NCBI GenBank assembly: GCA_002372855.1
Contig: DFIZ01000035.1
Location: forward strand, 1-16,713
Length of the DNA stretch: 16,713 bases
Reading direction: 5' to 3'
Source of the DNA: Bacteroidales bacterium UBA3684
GTDB taxonomy: Bacteria > Bacteroidota > Bacteroidia > Bacteroidales > P3
The position numbers and the translations under genes were made by a program. Under the pieces are notes generated by a model. It was not told the origin of the DNA, ran no database searches, and worked only from the letters and a program-made list of their open reading frames with translations. This document shows positions 1 to 6,971 of this stretch, in pieces; within the stretch, counting starts at the first letter, position 1, and each line of letters opens with the position of its first letter.

Positions 1-84
1 TTGCACTTGATAGTTGAATCTACGTAATCGCCAATATCATTTTCGATACAATATTTTAATGATTGCTGCGTTATCAAAGTCATT

Positions 85-1584
85 ATGGGAGTAATAGCAC
101 GACAAAGTATCAAAGGGGCGATGGCCAACTATCTTGGGGTGGCCATTGGTTTCTTTGTCTCCTTTTTCGTACTGACGCGCTACCTGACGCAGGAGGAAAT
201 CGGCCTCACTCGCGTCATGGTCGATGCCGCCCTGCTCTTCTCCTCCCTCGCCCAGCTGGGCACCAACGCCAGCATCGTCCGTTTCTTCCCGTGGTTCAAG
301 AGCGAGAAATCGGAAACCTCCATCCCCAACCACGGCATCTTCGGTCTCAGCGTGCTGGTGCCGCTGGCGGGCTTCTCCCTGTTCGCATTGGCATTCCTCC
401 TCTTCCGGGAACCCCTGTTGACGGTCTACGCCAAGAACTCGCCCCTGATTGCCGACTACTTCTACCTTGTGCCCATGCTGACCTTCTTCGCGCTGTACAC
501 CACCGTGTTCGAAACCAACGCCTCGGTGCTGCTGCGCATCACGGTGCCCAAACTGGTGCGCGAAGTCGGCATACGCCTCTTCAACCTGGCGGCCTACCTG
601 CTCTACGGCTACGACCTCATCTCGCTCGATGTCTTCGTGTGGCTCTTCTGCGGCAGCTACGGCCTGGCCATGGTACTCAACCTGATGTACCTGCGCAGCC
701 TGGGCCGTATATCGTTCCGCATCGACCGCAACTTCCTCGACCGCGGCAAGGTGCGCGAGATGGCACGCTACTCCCTCTTCATGACCGCCACGGTGCTCGC
801 CGGCAACATACCCCTCTTCAACTCCCTCTTCCTCGGCGCCAAGGCGGGCCTGGCGCTGACGGGCGTCTACACCATAGCGTCCTACATCGCCAACGTCGTC
901 GAGGTGCCCTACCGCAGCCTCGGTGCCATCTCCCGTCCGGTGATAGCCACCGCCGTCAAGGAGGAGGACTGGGCCGAGGTCAACCGCCTCGGCAAGCAGG
1001 TCAGCCTCCACCAGTTCATCGTCAGCATCTCCATCCTCTACCTCATCTACATCAACCTCGACACCCTCTTCGCCCTTATCCCCAACGGCGCAGACTATGC
1101 CGCGGGCAAGAGCGTCGTCCTCATCCTCGGCCTGGCCAAGGTGGTCAACTCCTCCCTCTCCGTCTGCACCGACATCCTCAACTTCTCGAAGCACTACGCC
1201 TGGAGCCTCCTCTATATCGCCATCCTCACCCTCACAGCCATCGGCCTCAACAACGCCCTTATCGGTCCCGACAGTGCCATCGAGGGTGCCGCCGGCGCCA
1301 CACTGATCTCCTACCTAGCCTACTTCGCCCTGCTGATGCGCCAACTGTGGCACGAGGACGTCAACGTCCTCACCTGGGGGCACCTCAAGATGGTGGCCAT
1401 CATGACGGCCTTGGCGGCGCTCTACGTGGCATGGACCGCCATCGCCGAACCCGCCCTGGGCATGCACCCCCTCCTGGCCGCCGTGGTGCGCACCGCCATC
1501 CTCGGCGCCCTGCTGGCGGCAGCCATCCTGGGGTGGAAGGTGTCGCCGACGGTGAACGCGGCGGTGAAGAAATTGAAAAAATAA
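85..1584 (+). CDS. Oligosaccharide/polysaccharide flippase-like membrane protein (MOP superfamily, Wzx-like)
   Basis: A 499-residue, very hydrophobic protein with about 12-14 likely membrane segments, for example near residues 12-31, 44-62, 83-106 and 121-140, separated by short charged loops. The N-terminal pattern (SIKGAMANYLGVAIGF followed by LTRYLTQEEIGLTRV) is the usual opening of Bacteroidota lipopolysaccharide or polysaccharide biosynthesis flippases. Family members move lipid-linked glycans across the inner membrane; the substrate cannot be told here and no glycosyltransferase lies beside it. The length is normal for the family. The start is the ATG at 85, preceded by an A/T-rich stretch without a Shine-Dalgarno sequence. 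I found no convincing TAnnTTTG promoter in the 84 bases before it, so transcription may begin outside the window. A weak inverted repeat (TAATGA at 57-62, TCATTA at 80-85) flanks the leader. The next gene starts 39 bp downstream with no terminator between, so co-transcription is possible. The family call is firm; the exact role is inferred. Confidence 0.88.
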   Translation: MGVIARQSIKGAMANYLGVAIGFFVSFFVLTRYLTQEEIGLTRVMVDAALLFSSLAQLGTNASIVRFFPWFKSEKSETSIPNHGIFGLSVLVPLAGFSLFALAFLLFREPLLTVYAKNSPLIADYFYLVPMLTFFALYTTVFETNASVLLRITVPKLVREVGIRLFNLAAYLLYGYDLISLDVFVWLFCGSYGLAMVLNLMYLRSLGRISFRIDRNFLDRGKVREMARYSLFMTATVLAGNIPLFNSLFLGAKAGLALTGVYTIASYIANVVEVPYRSLGAISRPVIATAVKEEDWAEVNRLGKQVSLHQFIVSISILYLIYINLDTLFALIPNGADYAAGKSVVLILGLAKVVNSSLSVCTDILNFSKHYAWSLLYIAILTLTAIGLNNALIGPDSAIEGAAGATLISYLAYFALLMRQLWHEDVNVLTWGHLKMVAIMTALAALYVAWTAIAEPALGMHPLLAAVVRTAILGALLAAAILGWKVSPTVNAAVKKLKK

Positions 1585-1623
1585 TCGAAACCCATCAACC
1601 ATAATACACAAAACACTATTACT

Positions 1624-4188
1624 ATGAAACGAATACTATTCCTGATTGCACTGACGGTCTTGGGGCTGACGGCACAGGGGCAGCTGGACCCCGACTGCCC
1701 GGGCTTCCGCAACACAACGTCGTTCAGCACCGGCAGCTCCTTCTATTATTGGACTGCGCGCGTAGGCGACCGCATATCGTCGGGAGCGTCCACCGGCTAC
1801 ACCGTCTACAGCACCTGCGCCGCCAGCAACTGTCCCGACATCACCGGCCACAACAACATCATGGCGGCCAGCCTCAACACAGGTTCCGATGCGGGCATCA
1901 ACTGTTGCAACCACGGCAACCTCTGGGATGCCGCCCAGGACCACCGGTTCATGATCATCACCGGCGTCAACTCCGGCACCGACGAGCTGACGGTGAACAA
2001 CGGAGTGGGCATGCCGCGGATACCGCCGGGATACATGACGAGCATCCGCCTGGGCGACCCCCGGTCGTCGTATCAGGGTGCAGCCTACAGCTCCAACTGG
2101 AGCTCGAGTGCCCCCAACAAAAGCTCCGAAGCGCTGTTCTACACCATGCGTGTAACGCCCATGAACGCCCTGCTGATCATCAACTATGCCGTAGTGGGAC
2201 GATGCTACGACCACACCCCCGACGTGGCAGGCGAGTTCATGATCCGGGTTGTCAAACAGAACGACGACGGTTCCTGGCCCAACGCCCCCATCAACGACTC
2301 GATGTGGTTCCGCATCTCGGCGCCGCCGATTCCCTCTTCGGGAGTCCCCGATGCACCGTGGATGATGGGCCGCCCGGGGACATCCTGTGCCTCGACAACC
2401 TGCGCCTACGTCTACAAACCGTGGACCAAGGTGGCCATCAGCGTGAACAAATTCCTATACCAGAACATCCGCATAGAGTTGTACACCTCCGACTGTGTGC
2501 CGACGGTGGACCCCATCTACGCCTACATCAGCGGCGACTACCAGCCGATGCGCATCGACTCGTCGGGCTGCGCCAGCGCCGAGAGCAGCACCATCACCAC
2601 CCTCTCCGCCCCTCGGGGGCTGCTGTCCTACCAGTGGTTCGTAGCCACCCGGGGCCTGGAGACCGACCTCAACAACACCTTCCACATGGACTCCGTGTCC
2701 TTCCGCCCGGTATCCGAGGTGAGCGACACCAACACCTACTCGCCCACGCTGGCCGACTTCGTGGTCACCGAGGGCCCCGACTCCGGCGACACCATCCCGC
2801 AGCAGACCTTCATGTGCGTGATGACCTCCGCCCTCGACCCCGCCAAACCCATCACCTCGCGCGTCTACGCCAACGTAACCAACAACAAGCCTACTCCCTA
2901 CGCCACCGCCGTATCCGACTGCAACCTTTCGGTGCAGCTCACAGAAGAGTGCATCACCTACAACGAAAACAACATCGACAACGACTCGACCCGCTGGATC
3001 GTCTACAGCGACACCCTCTGCACCTCCGTGCTCGACACCCTCTGGGGCCGGCAGGTGAACTACCGTTTCCCCACCGACGGCTACTACAAGGTCGGCATGC
3101 GCGTCAAGGTTGCCGGAGCCGACTGCGGCGCCTCGACCACCATAGTGGTGCGCGCCCTGCAGGCACACCCCGCCACCATCGAGCTGGAGGAGGACATCGT
3201 CTGCGAAGGCGAGCAAGCCGAAGTGCGCTGCACCTCGCAGTGCCACATGGAGAAGGAGTGGCACATCGGCGACAGCATCCTGCGCCCCTCGCCCTACACC
3301 CCCCTGGACACCGTCCGCTGGTGGCCCGCGCTGGGCACCACCTACATCACCCTCACCACCACCATCGACTCCCTCTGCCCCGCCACCACCAACATCACCC
3401 TCACCGCCCTGGGCAACACCACCGTCACCTCCGACGCCCCCAACTCCATCCTCTGCCGTGGCGACTCCACCCTGCTCAGCGCCAGCGGCGTCATGTCGCC
3501 CGTATGGCTCTCCACCCCCTACGACACCCTCCTGGGCAACGGCGGCGGACGAGAGGAGGTCTACGTCTCGCCGCAGGTCACCACCACCTACATGGTGCAA
3601 CCCTCGCAACCCACACGGTGCATGCAGAACGCCTCACCCATCACCATCGTCGTCCTCCCCTACCCCGAACCCACCATCTGGACCTCGCGCCCCAGCCTCG
3701 ACCTCACCAACCCCACACTCAACATCGAGGACCGCTCGCCCTACAGCACCTCGTCGCACTGGCTCTTCAGCGACGGCCTCACAGCCACCGGCAACCACAT
3801 CAGCCACAACTTCGGCGTCTCCGCCGACTCCGTCACCATCACCCTCAACGCCTGCAACGAGGAACGCTGCTGCGCCGACACCACCATCGCCCTGCCCGTC
3901 ACCGTCACCACCTTCTGGCTCCCCAACGCCTTCACCCCCTGGGAGGTCAACAACAACCGCTTCACCTACAGCACCACCCTCAACCTCCTGACCTTCGAAC
4001 TCCACATCTACGACCGCCACGGCCTGCTGGTCTACCACTCCACCGACCTCCAGCCGCAGTGGGACGGCACCGACCTCTCCGGCAACCCCTGCCCCCAGGG
4101 AGCCTATGTCTACCACTACGCCTACACCGAAGCCACCGAGCCCGACCGCCTGCACCAGGGACAGGGAACCGTCACCCTGCTCCGATAA
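1624..4188 (+). CDS. Secreted or surface protein with PKD-like region and T9SS type B (CHU_C, gliding-motility-type) sorting domain
   Basis: An 854-residue exported protein. Residues 1-20 form a signal peptide (MKRILFLIALTVLGLTAQGQ). Residues about 20-260 are a beta-rich, Cys- and Ser-rich N-terminal domain with the pattern DPDCPGFRN ... HRFMIITG ... PRIPPGYM ... LLIINYAVV. The middle is built of Ig- or adhesin-like beta modules. A PKD-like region (WLFSDG near residue 713) spans about 675-760. Residues about 765-854 form a type B sorting domain: LPNAFTP (766-772), LHIYDRHGLLVY, WDGTDLSG, PQGAYVYHY and terminal GTVTLLR. The family's usual NGDGxND loop after NAFTP is replaced by WEVNNNRF. Such domains route cargo through the outer membrane by the type IX system. 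The roughly 25 cysteines suggest disulfides outside the cytoplasm. There is no catalytic motif, so an adhesin or matrix role is only a guess. Third codon positions are strongly C-biased, most of all in the last third. It follows the flippase by 39 bp. Confidence 0.88.
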   Translation: MKRILFLIALTVLGLTAQGQLDPDCPGFRNTTSFSTGSSFYYWTARVGDRISSGASTGYTVYSTCAASNCPDITGHNNIMAASLNTGSDAGINCCNHGNLWDAAQDHRFMIITGVNSGTDELTVNNGVGMPRIPPGYMTSIRLGDPRSSYQGAAYSSNWSSSAPNKSSEALFYTMRVTPMNALLIINYAVVGRCYDHTPDVAGEFMIRVVKQNDDGSWPNAPINDSMWFRISAPPIPSSGVPDAPWMMGRPGTSCASTTCAYVYKPWTKVAISVNKFLYQNIRIELYTSDCVPTVDPIYAYISGDYQPMRIDSSGCASAESSTITTLSAPRGLLSYQWFVATRGLETDLNNTFHMDSVSFRPVSEVSDTNTYSPTLADFVVTEGPDSGDTIPQQTFMCVMTSALDPAKPITSRVYANVTNNKPTPYATAVSDCNLSVQLTEECITYNENNIDNDSTRWIVYSDTLCTSVLDTLWGRQVNYRFPTDGYYKVGMRVKVAGADCGASTTIVVRALQAHPATIELEEDIVCEGEQAEVRCTSQCHMEKEWHIGDSILRPSPYTPLDTVRWWPALGTTYITLTTTIDSLCPATTNITLTALGNTTVTSDAPNSILCRGDSTLLSASGVMSPVWLSTPYDTLLGNGGGREEVYVSPQVTTTYMVQPSQPTRCMQNASPITIVVLPYPEPTIWTSRPSLDLTNPTLNIEDRSPYSTSSHWLFSDGLTATGNHISHNFGVSADSVTITLNACNEERCCADTTIALPVTVTTFWLPNAFTPWEVNNNRFTYSTTLNLLTFELHIYDRHGLLVYHSTDLQPQWDGTDLSGNPCPQGAYVYHYAYTEATEPDRLHQGQGTVTLLR

Positions 4189-4210
4189 AACCAAAAAGAC
4201 TTAAAACCAC

Positions 4211-4259
4211 CCACTATCCACTACCCACTTAAAACTCAAAACTTAAAACTTAAAACTAA
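4211..4259. repeat. Seven-unit heptamer array upstream of prfA
   Basis: Seven consecutive 7-bp units run without interruption: CCACTAT, CCACTAC, CCACTTA, AAACTCA, AAACTTA, AAACTTA and AAACTAA. Every unit carries ACT at the same phase, while the flanking bases drift from CC-rich to AA-rich. The array ends 10 bp before the prfA -7 box and covers the place where a -33 element would be expected. A similar five-unit array lies before the tRNA-Leu promoter at 11645-11679. Its function is unknown. Confidence 0.8.
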
Positions 4260-4269
4260 AAATTTTTCG

Positions 4270-4277
4270 TATCTTTG
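4270..4277 (+). promoter_or_regulatory. Bacteroidota -7 promoter box for prfA
   Basis: TATCTTTG matches the TAnnTTTG -7 consensus of Bacteroidota exactly and is followed by CAAATGCT before the start codon at 4286. No TTTG stands 19-21 bp upstream, because the heptamer array occupies that place, so the -33 contact is weak or absent. Transcription would start about 4-6 bases after the box, leaving only a few bases of leader before the ATG. Confidence 0.72.
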
Positions 4278-4285
4278 CAAATGCT

Positions 4286-5356
4286 ATGTTAGATAAATTA
4301 GAAGCCATATACGCTCGCTATCAGGAAATTGAGCAACAGATGAACGACCCGCAGGTCACTGCGGACATGAAACGCTACGTCAAACTCAGCAAGGACTACA
4401 AGGACCTGCAGCCCGTGGTCAAAGCCTACCACGAGTACAAGTCGCTCCTCGACACCATCGCCGAGTGCCGCGACCTGCTGGAAAACGAGAAGGACCCCGA
4501 GCTGCGCGACATGGCCAAAGAGGAACTCGCCGCCAGCCAGGAACGTCGCGAGAAGATGGAGGACGACATCCGCATCCTCCTCATCCCCGCCGACCCGCAG
4601 GACTCCAAGAACGCCGTCGTCGAAATCCGCGGCGGCACCGGCGGCGACGAAGCATGCCTCTTCGCCGGCGACCTCTTCCGCATGTACACCCGCTTCTGCG
4701 AGAAGAAACACTGGAAAATCGAAGTCAACGACTTCAACGAGGGCACCTCCGGCGGCTACAAGGACATCTCCTTCACCGTCAGCGGCGACGGCGTCTACGG
4801 CCTGCTGAAGTACGAGAGCGGCGTGCACCGCGTGCAGCGCGTCCCCGCCACCGAAACCCAGGGCCGCATCCACACCTCCGCCGCAGGCGTCGTCGTGCTC
4901 CCCGAAGCCGAGGAATTCGACGTCGAACTCAACCCCGCCGACATCAAGAAGGAAATCTTCTGCGCCTCCGGCCCCGGCGGCCAGAGCGTCAACACCACCT
5001 ACTCCGCCGTCCGCCTCACCCACGTCCCCACCGGCATCGTCGTCTCCATGCAGGACCAGAAAAGCCAGATCAAGAACATGGAGAAAGCCATGGCCCTCCT
5101 CCGCACACGCCTCTACGAGCGCGAGTACAACAAATACATGGAGGAAATGTCCAGCAAGCGCAAAACCATGGTGGCCACCGGCGACCGCAGCGAGAAAGTG
5201 CGCACCTACAACTACCCCCAGTCCCGCGTCACCGACCACCGCATCGGCTGGTCCATGCACAACCTCCCAGCCTTCATGGACGGCGACATCGAGGACTGCA
5301 TCGAAGCCCTCCAGCTCGCCGAGAACGCCGAGAAACTCAAAGCCTCCGTCGGTTGA
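4286..5356 (+). CDS. prfA: Peptide chain release factor 1 (RF1)
   Basis: RF1 recognises UAA and UAG stop codons in the ribosomal A site and triggers peptidyl-tRNA hydrolysis in the cytoplasm. The 356-residue protein has the usual order: an N-terminal helical region (about 1-95), the PCRF domain, and the RF-1 peptidyl-hydrolase domain. The GGQ motif that enters the peptidyl transferase centre is at residues 231-233 in SGPGGQSVNTT. The anticodon-like tripeptide is PAT (187-189) in VQRVPATETQGRIHTS, which marks RF1; RF2 would carry SPF. REIRG-like and GDEACLFAGDLFRMY motifs are also intact. The start at 4286 is the first usable ATG: an ATG at 4281 hits a stop after three codons. The N-terminus is slightly shorter than in many homologues, but LDKLEAIYARYQEIE is the standard opening helix. 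It has its own promoter, and no hemK/prmC neighbour is seen. Codon usage is strongly GC-biased, like the neighbouring genes. Confidence 0.98.
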   Translation: MLDKLEAIYARYQEIEQQMNDPQVTADMKRYVKLSKDYKDLQPVVKAYHEYKSLLDTIAECRDLLENEKDPELRDMAKEELAASQERREKMEDDIRILLIPADPQDSKNAVVEIRGGTGGDEACLFAGDLFRMYTRFCEKKHWKIEVNDFNEGTSGGYKDISFTVSGDGVYGLLKYESGVHRVQRVPATETQGRIHTSAAGVVVLPEAEEFDVELNPADIKKEIFCASGPGGQSVNTTYSAVRLTHVPTGIVVSMQDQKSQIKNMEKAMALLRTRLYEREYNKYMEEMSSKRKTMVATGDRSEKVRTYNYPQSRVTDHRIGWSMHNLPAFMDGDIEDCIEALQLAENAEKLKASVG

Positions 5357-5445
5357 CACATCCGCCGTTTGCAAAAATCATGGATGGACGAAAAGAGAAA
5401 TCTGAATTGTAGCACATCAAATTAATCATTTAATAAAATAAAACA

Positions 5446-6702
5446 ATGAAAAAGATTATCATTTTCCTCCTTTCGGCTGTTGCAGTTCCCGTTATTTCGC
5501 AGGCGCAGGACACACTAGTAAACCCATCTCCCTATCTGTTGTATTCAAGTTGTCTCTATCCCGATTCGGTTGCTAATATTACCAGAAATTTGCAAAGCCC
5601 CTTTATGTACGCAATAGAAAACTATGGCGAGGGTAGGCATACAATATATGGGATAGCAGTCACGGCAAAATTCCCTATTCCGGATAAATCAAAGCTCACC
5701 TATTATGAAAGGCATAATGGCACCGTTACACTTGTCGATTCCATAGAGGGGTCAACCGTTCCCTATCCAATTGACTACCATATCAAGCATTATAATTCTC
5801 GTTGGTGTTGGGTTTTTGACACATGCGAACCCAAGCTTGATACACTTCCATGTTTTCTCTACCTGTTCGACACCCCCCACAAAAATGTCGACACATTTTA
5901 TGTAGGTTTAAAAGCACCTCGGTCCACATGGGAGGATACAAACCAAATAAGCTTGTTTGGAACAGAGATGGCGGGGACGCCTGATTCTATGCCTTTTGCT
6001 CCTAATAGTATTGGACAAACTTTGATGATTATAAATGACGACGATGATGCCTTGAGTGCGCTGTTGCCTCTTTATTATCGCTTTAAAACTGTAGTTTCTG
6101 GTCAACTCTACCCCCTCATCGGGCTGCCGTGTACGGCACCGCAAGCACCCAGCGTTTCTGCGGAGGGCGACAGCCTTCGGATGGAATGGGACAATGTCGG
6201 CGAATTCTACCAGCTGAGCTTCAGGAACACCGACACAGACAGCACCGCCCTGGTCTCCGACACCCTTGCCGACAACCACCACACTCTCAGCGACAGGCTC
6301 TTCGAAGCGGGAAGCTACGAGGTGCGTCTCCGCAAGGCCTGCCGCTACACCACGGCGACCTACAACACCTTGGTGTGGAGCGAATGGAGCAACCCGACAG
6401 CTTTCGCCGTCTCCGCCCATGCCGGCATCACCCCTTTGACACCTTCCCAATCCCTCTCCTTCTCCCTCCTCCCCAACCCCGCCAGGGGCAGCGTCACCAT
6501 CGTGATGGATGAGCCTTCCGGGTATGGAAACGGAGAACGGCAACTTACCCTTCTCGACCTCCAGGGCCGCGAAATAGCCACCATCTCTCATCTGTCGGGC
6601 AACACCTTCTCGCTCGACCTCGGCTCCCTCGCCCCAGGCACCTACCTGATCCGCCTCACCACCCCCGACGCAACAGCCCACCAACGCCTCGTAGTGCAAT
6701 AA
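5446..6702 (+). CDS. T9SS type A sorting-domain cargo protein with AT-rich N-terminal region and GC-rich tail (mosaic)
   Basis: A 418-residue exported protein. It has a signal peptide (MKKIIIFLLSAVAVPVISQAQ). An N-terminal cargo region of unknown fold (about 22-225) contains IYGIAV (67-72) and FYVG (about 151-154). A fibronectin III-like region (about 230-325) has PQAPSVSAEGDSLRMEW and YEVRLRKAC. A type A sorting tail (about 336-418) has LLPNPARGSVTI (PNP at 343-345), LLDLQGREI, LGSLAPGTYLIRL and terminal QRLVVQ. The tail is the Por_Secre_tail type that the type IX system uses to export and anchor proteins at the surface. The striking point is composition: sampled 60-base lines before 6120 hold 38-47% G+C, but lines from 6121 on hold 65-70%. 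The switch falls at about codon 225, the junction between cargo and FN3-like region. The start ATG at 5446 follows an A-rich leader; I see no clear promoter. The cargo function is unknown. Confidence 0.88.
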   Translation: MKKIIIFLLSAVAVPVISQAQDTLVNPSPYLLYSSCLYPDSVANITRNLQSPFMYAIENYGEGRHTIYGIAVTAKFPIPDKSKLTYYERHNGTVTLVDSIEGSTVPYPIDYHIKHYNSRWCWVFDTCEPKLDTLPCFLYLFDTPHKNVDTFYVGLKAPRSTWEDTNQISLFGTEMAGTPDSMPFAPNSIGQTLMIINDDDDALSALLPLYYRFKTVVSGQLYPLIGLPCTAPQAPSVSAEGDSLRMEWDNVGEFYQLSFRNTDTDSTALVSDTLADNHHTLSDRLFEAGSYEVRLRKACRYTTATYNTLVWSEWSNPTAFAVSAHAGITPLTPSQSLSFSLLPNPARGSVTIVMDEPSGYGNGERQLTLLDLQGREIATISHLSGNTFSLDLGSLAPGTYLIRLTTPDATAHQRLVVQ

Positions 6703-6703
6703 A

Positions 6704-6878
6704 ACACCTACCCGAGAGGTACATAATTCGGCATTTCTTATATCGTTCTTATATCGTTCTCATATACTTCTCATATACTTCTTATATAGGTGATATAAGA
6801 AGTATATGAGAAGTATATAGGAACTATATGAGAAGGGCCGAATTTGGTAGGTATGAGGCAGGGGGTGGAAGGGAGGGG
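6704..6878. repeat. Dispersed inverted-repeat element of 11-bp units with G-rich flank (copy 1)
   Basis: The element starts two bases after a stop codon. The left arm holds five tandem 11-bp units at 6735-6789: TTCTTATATCG twice, TTCTCATATAC twice, then TTCTTATATAG. The right arm (about 6793-6834) holds four units of the same family in reverse orientation. The innermost 24 bp on each side pair perfectly around a 5-base loop (AGGTG, 6788-6792). The arms are bounded by AATTCGG (6725-6731) and its complement CCGAATT (6838-6844). Beyond the right arm lies a G-rich tract (6856-6878, GAGGCAGGGGG...GGGAGGGG). The same boundary, unit start and C/G-rich flank recur at 16651-16713. It has no open reading frame and no U-run, so it is not a normal terminator. 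It may be a MITE-like or REP-like dispersed repeat. Confidence 0.82.
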
Positions 6879-6913
6879 TAATAAACAATGGATTATTGAT
6901 AACTTGTCGGGCA

Positions 6914-6931
6914 AGGGTTGCGAGGGTTGCG
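6914..6931 (+). repeat. Two tandem 9-bp repeats in the promoter of the 1521-residue gene
   Basis: AGGGTTGCG occurs twice head to tail (6914-6922, 6923-6931). The first copy contains the probable -33 element of the promoter at 6917-6949, and the second lies in the spacer. This placement would suit a regulator binding site, but no evidence beyond the repeat itself supports that. Confidence 0.5.
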
Positions 6932-6949
6932 GGAAAAGTCGTAATTTTG
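6917..6949 (+). promoter_or_regulatory. Bacteroidota-type promoter for the 1521-residue gene
   Basis: TAATTTTG (6942-6949) is a perfect TAnnTTTG -7 box. GTTG at 6917-6920 stands 21 bp upstream and can serve as the -33 element. Transcription would begin near 6953, giving a short leader of about 20 bases to the ATG at 6972 or about 28 bases to the in-frame ATG at 6981. Confidence 0.65.
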
Positions 6950-6971
6950 CACTTTGGAATAAAATATAAAA

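Noticed and set aside
1..84. Promoter for the flippase gene
   Set aside because: TATCATTTTCG at 35-45 only loosely resembles TAnnTTTG and has no well-spaced TTTG upstream, so I did not list it.
63..1604. A 513-residue frame overlapping the flippase in another phase
   Set aside because: It is a Pro/Arg/His-rich out-of-frame translation of C-rich DNA; the 85-1584 frame has clear membrane segments and family patterns.
85..4188. Polysaccharide biosynthesis locus
   Set aside because: Only the flippase-like gene is present; its neighbour is a secreted protein and no glycosyltransferase or polymerase is visible in the window.
4286..5356. Release factor 2 instead of 1
   Set aside because: The anticodon-like tripeptide is PAT, not SPF, and there is no programmed frameshift site near the start.
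5357..5445. Promoter or small gene between prfA and the T9SS type A gene
   Set aside because: A ten-codon frame (MDGRKEKSEL) and a TTG/TAATCATTTAA pair are present, but the spacing (13 bp) and box are poor and the frame is too short to support.
6735..6834. CRISPR-like array in the 11-bp repeats
   Set aside because: The units are contiguous with no spacers, far too short for CRISPR repeats, arranged as an inverted pair, and there are no cas genes.
6704..6878. Simple rho-independent terminator for the T9SS type A gene
   Set aside because: The stem is AT-rich, made of tandem units and lacks a U-run after it; a truncated copy lies upstream of recJ, where no transcript ends.
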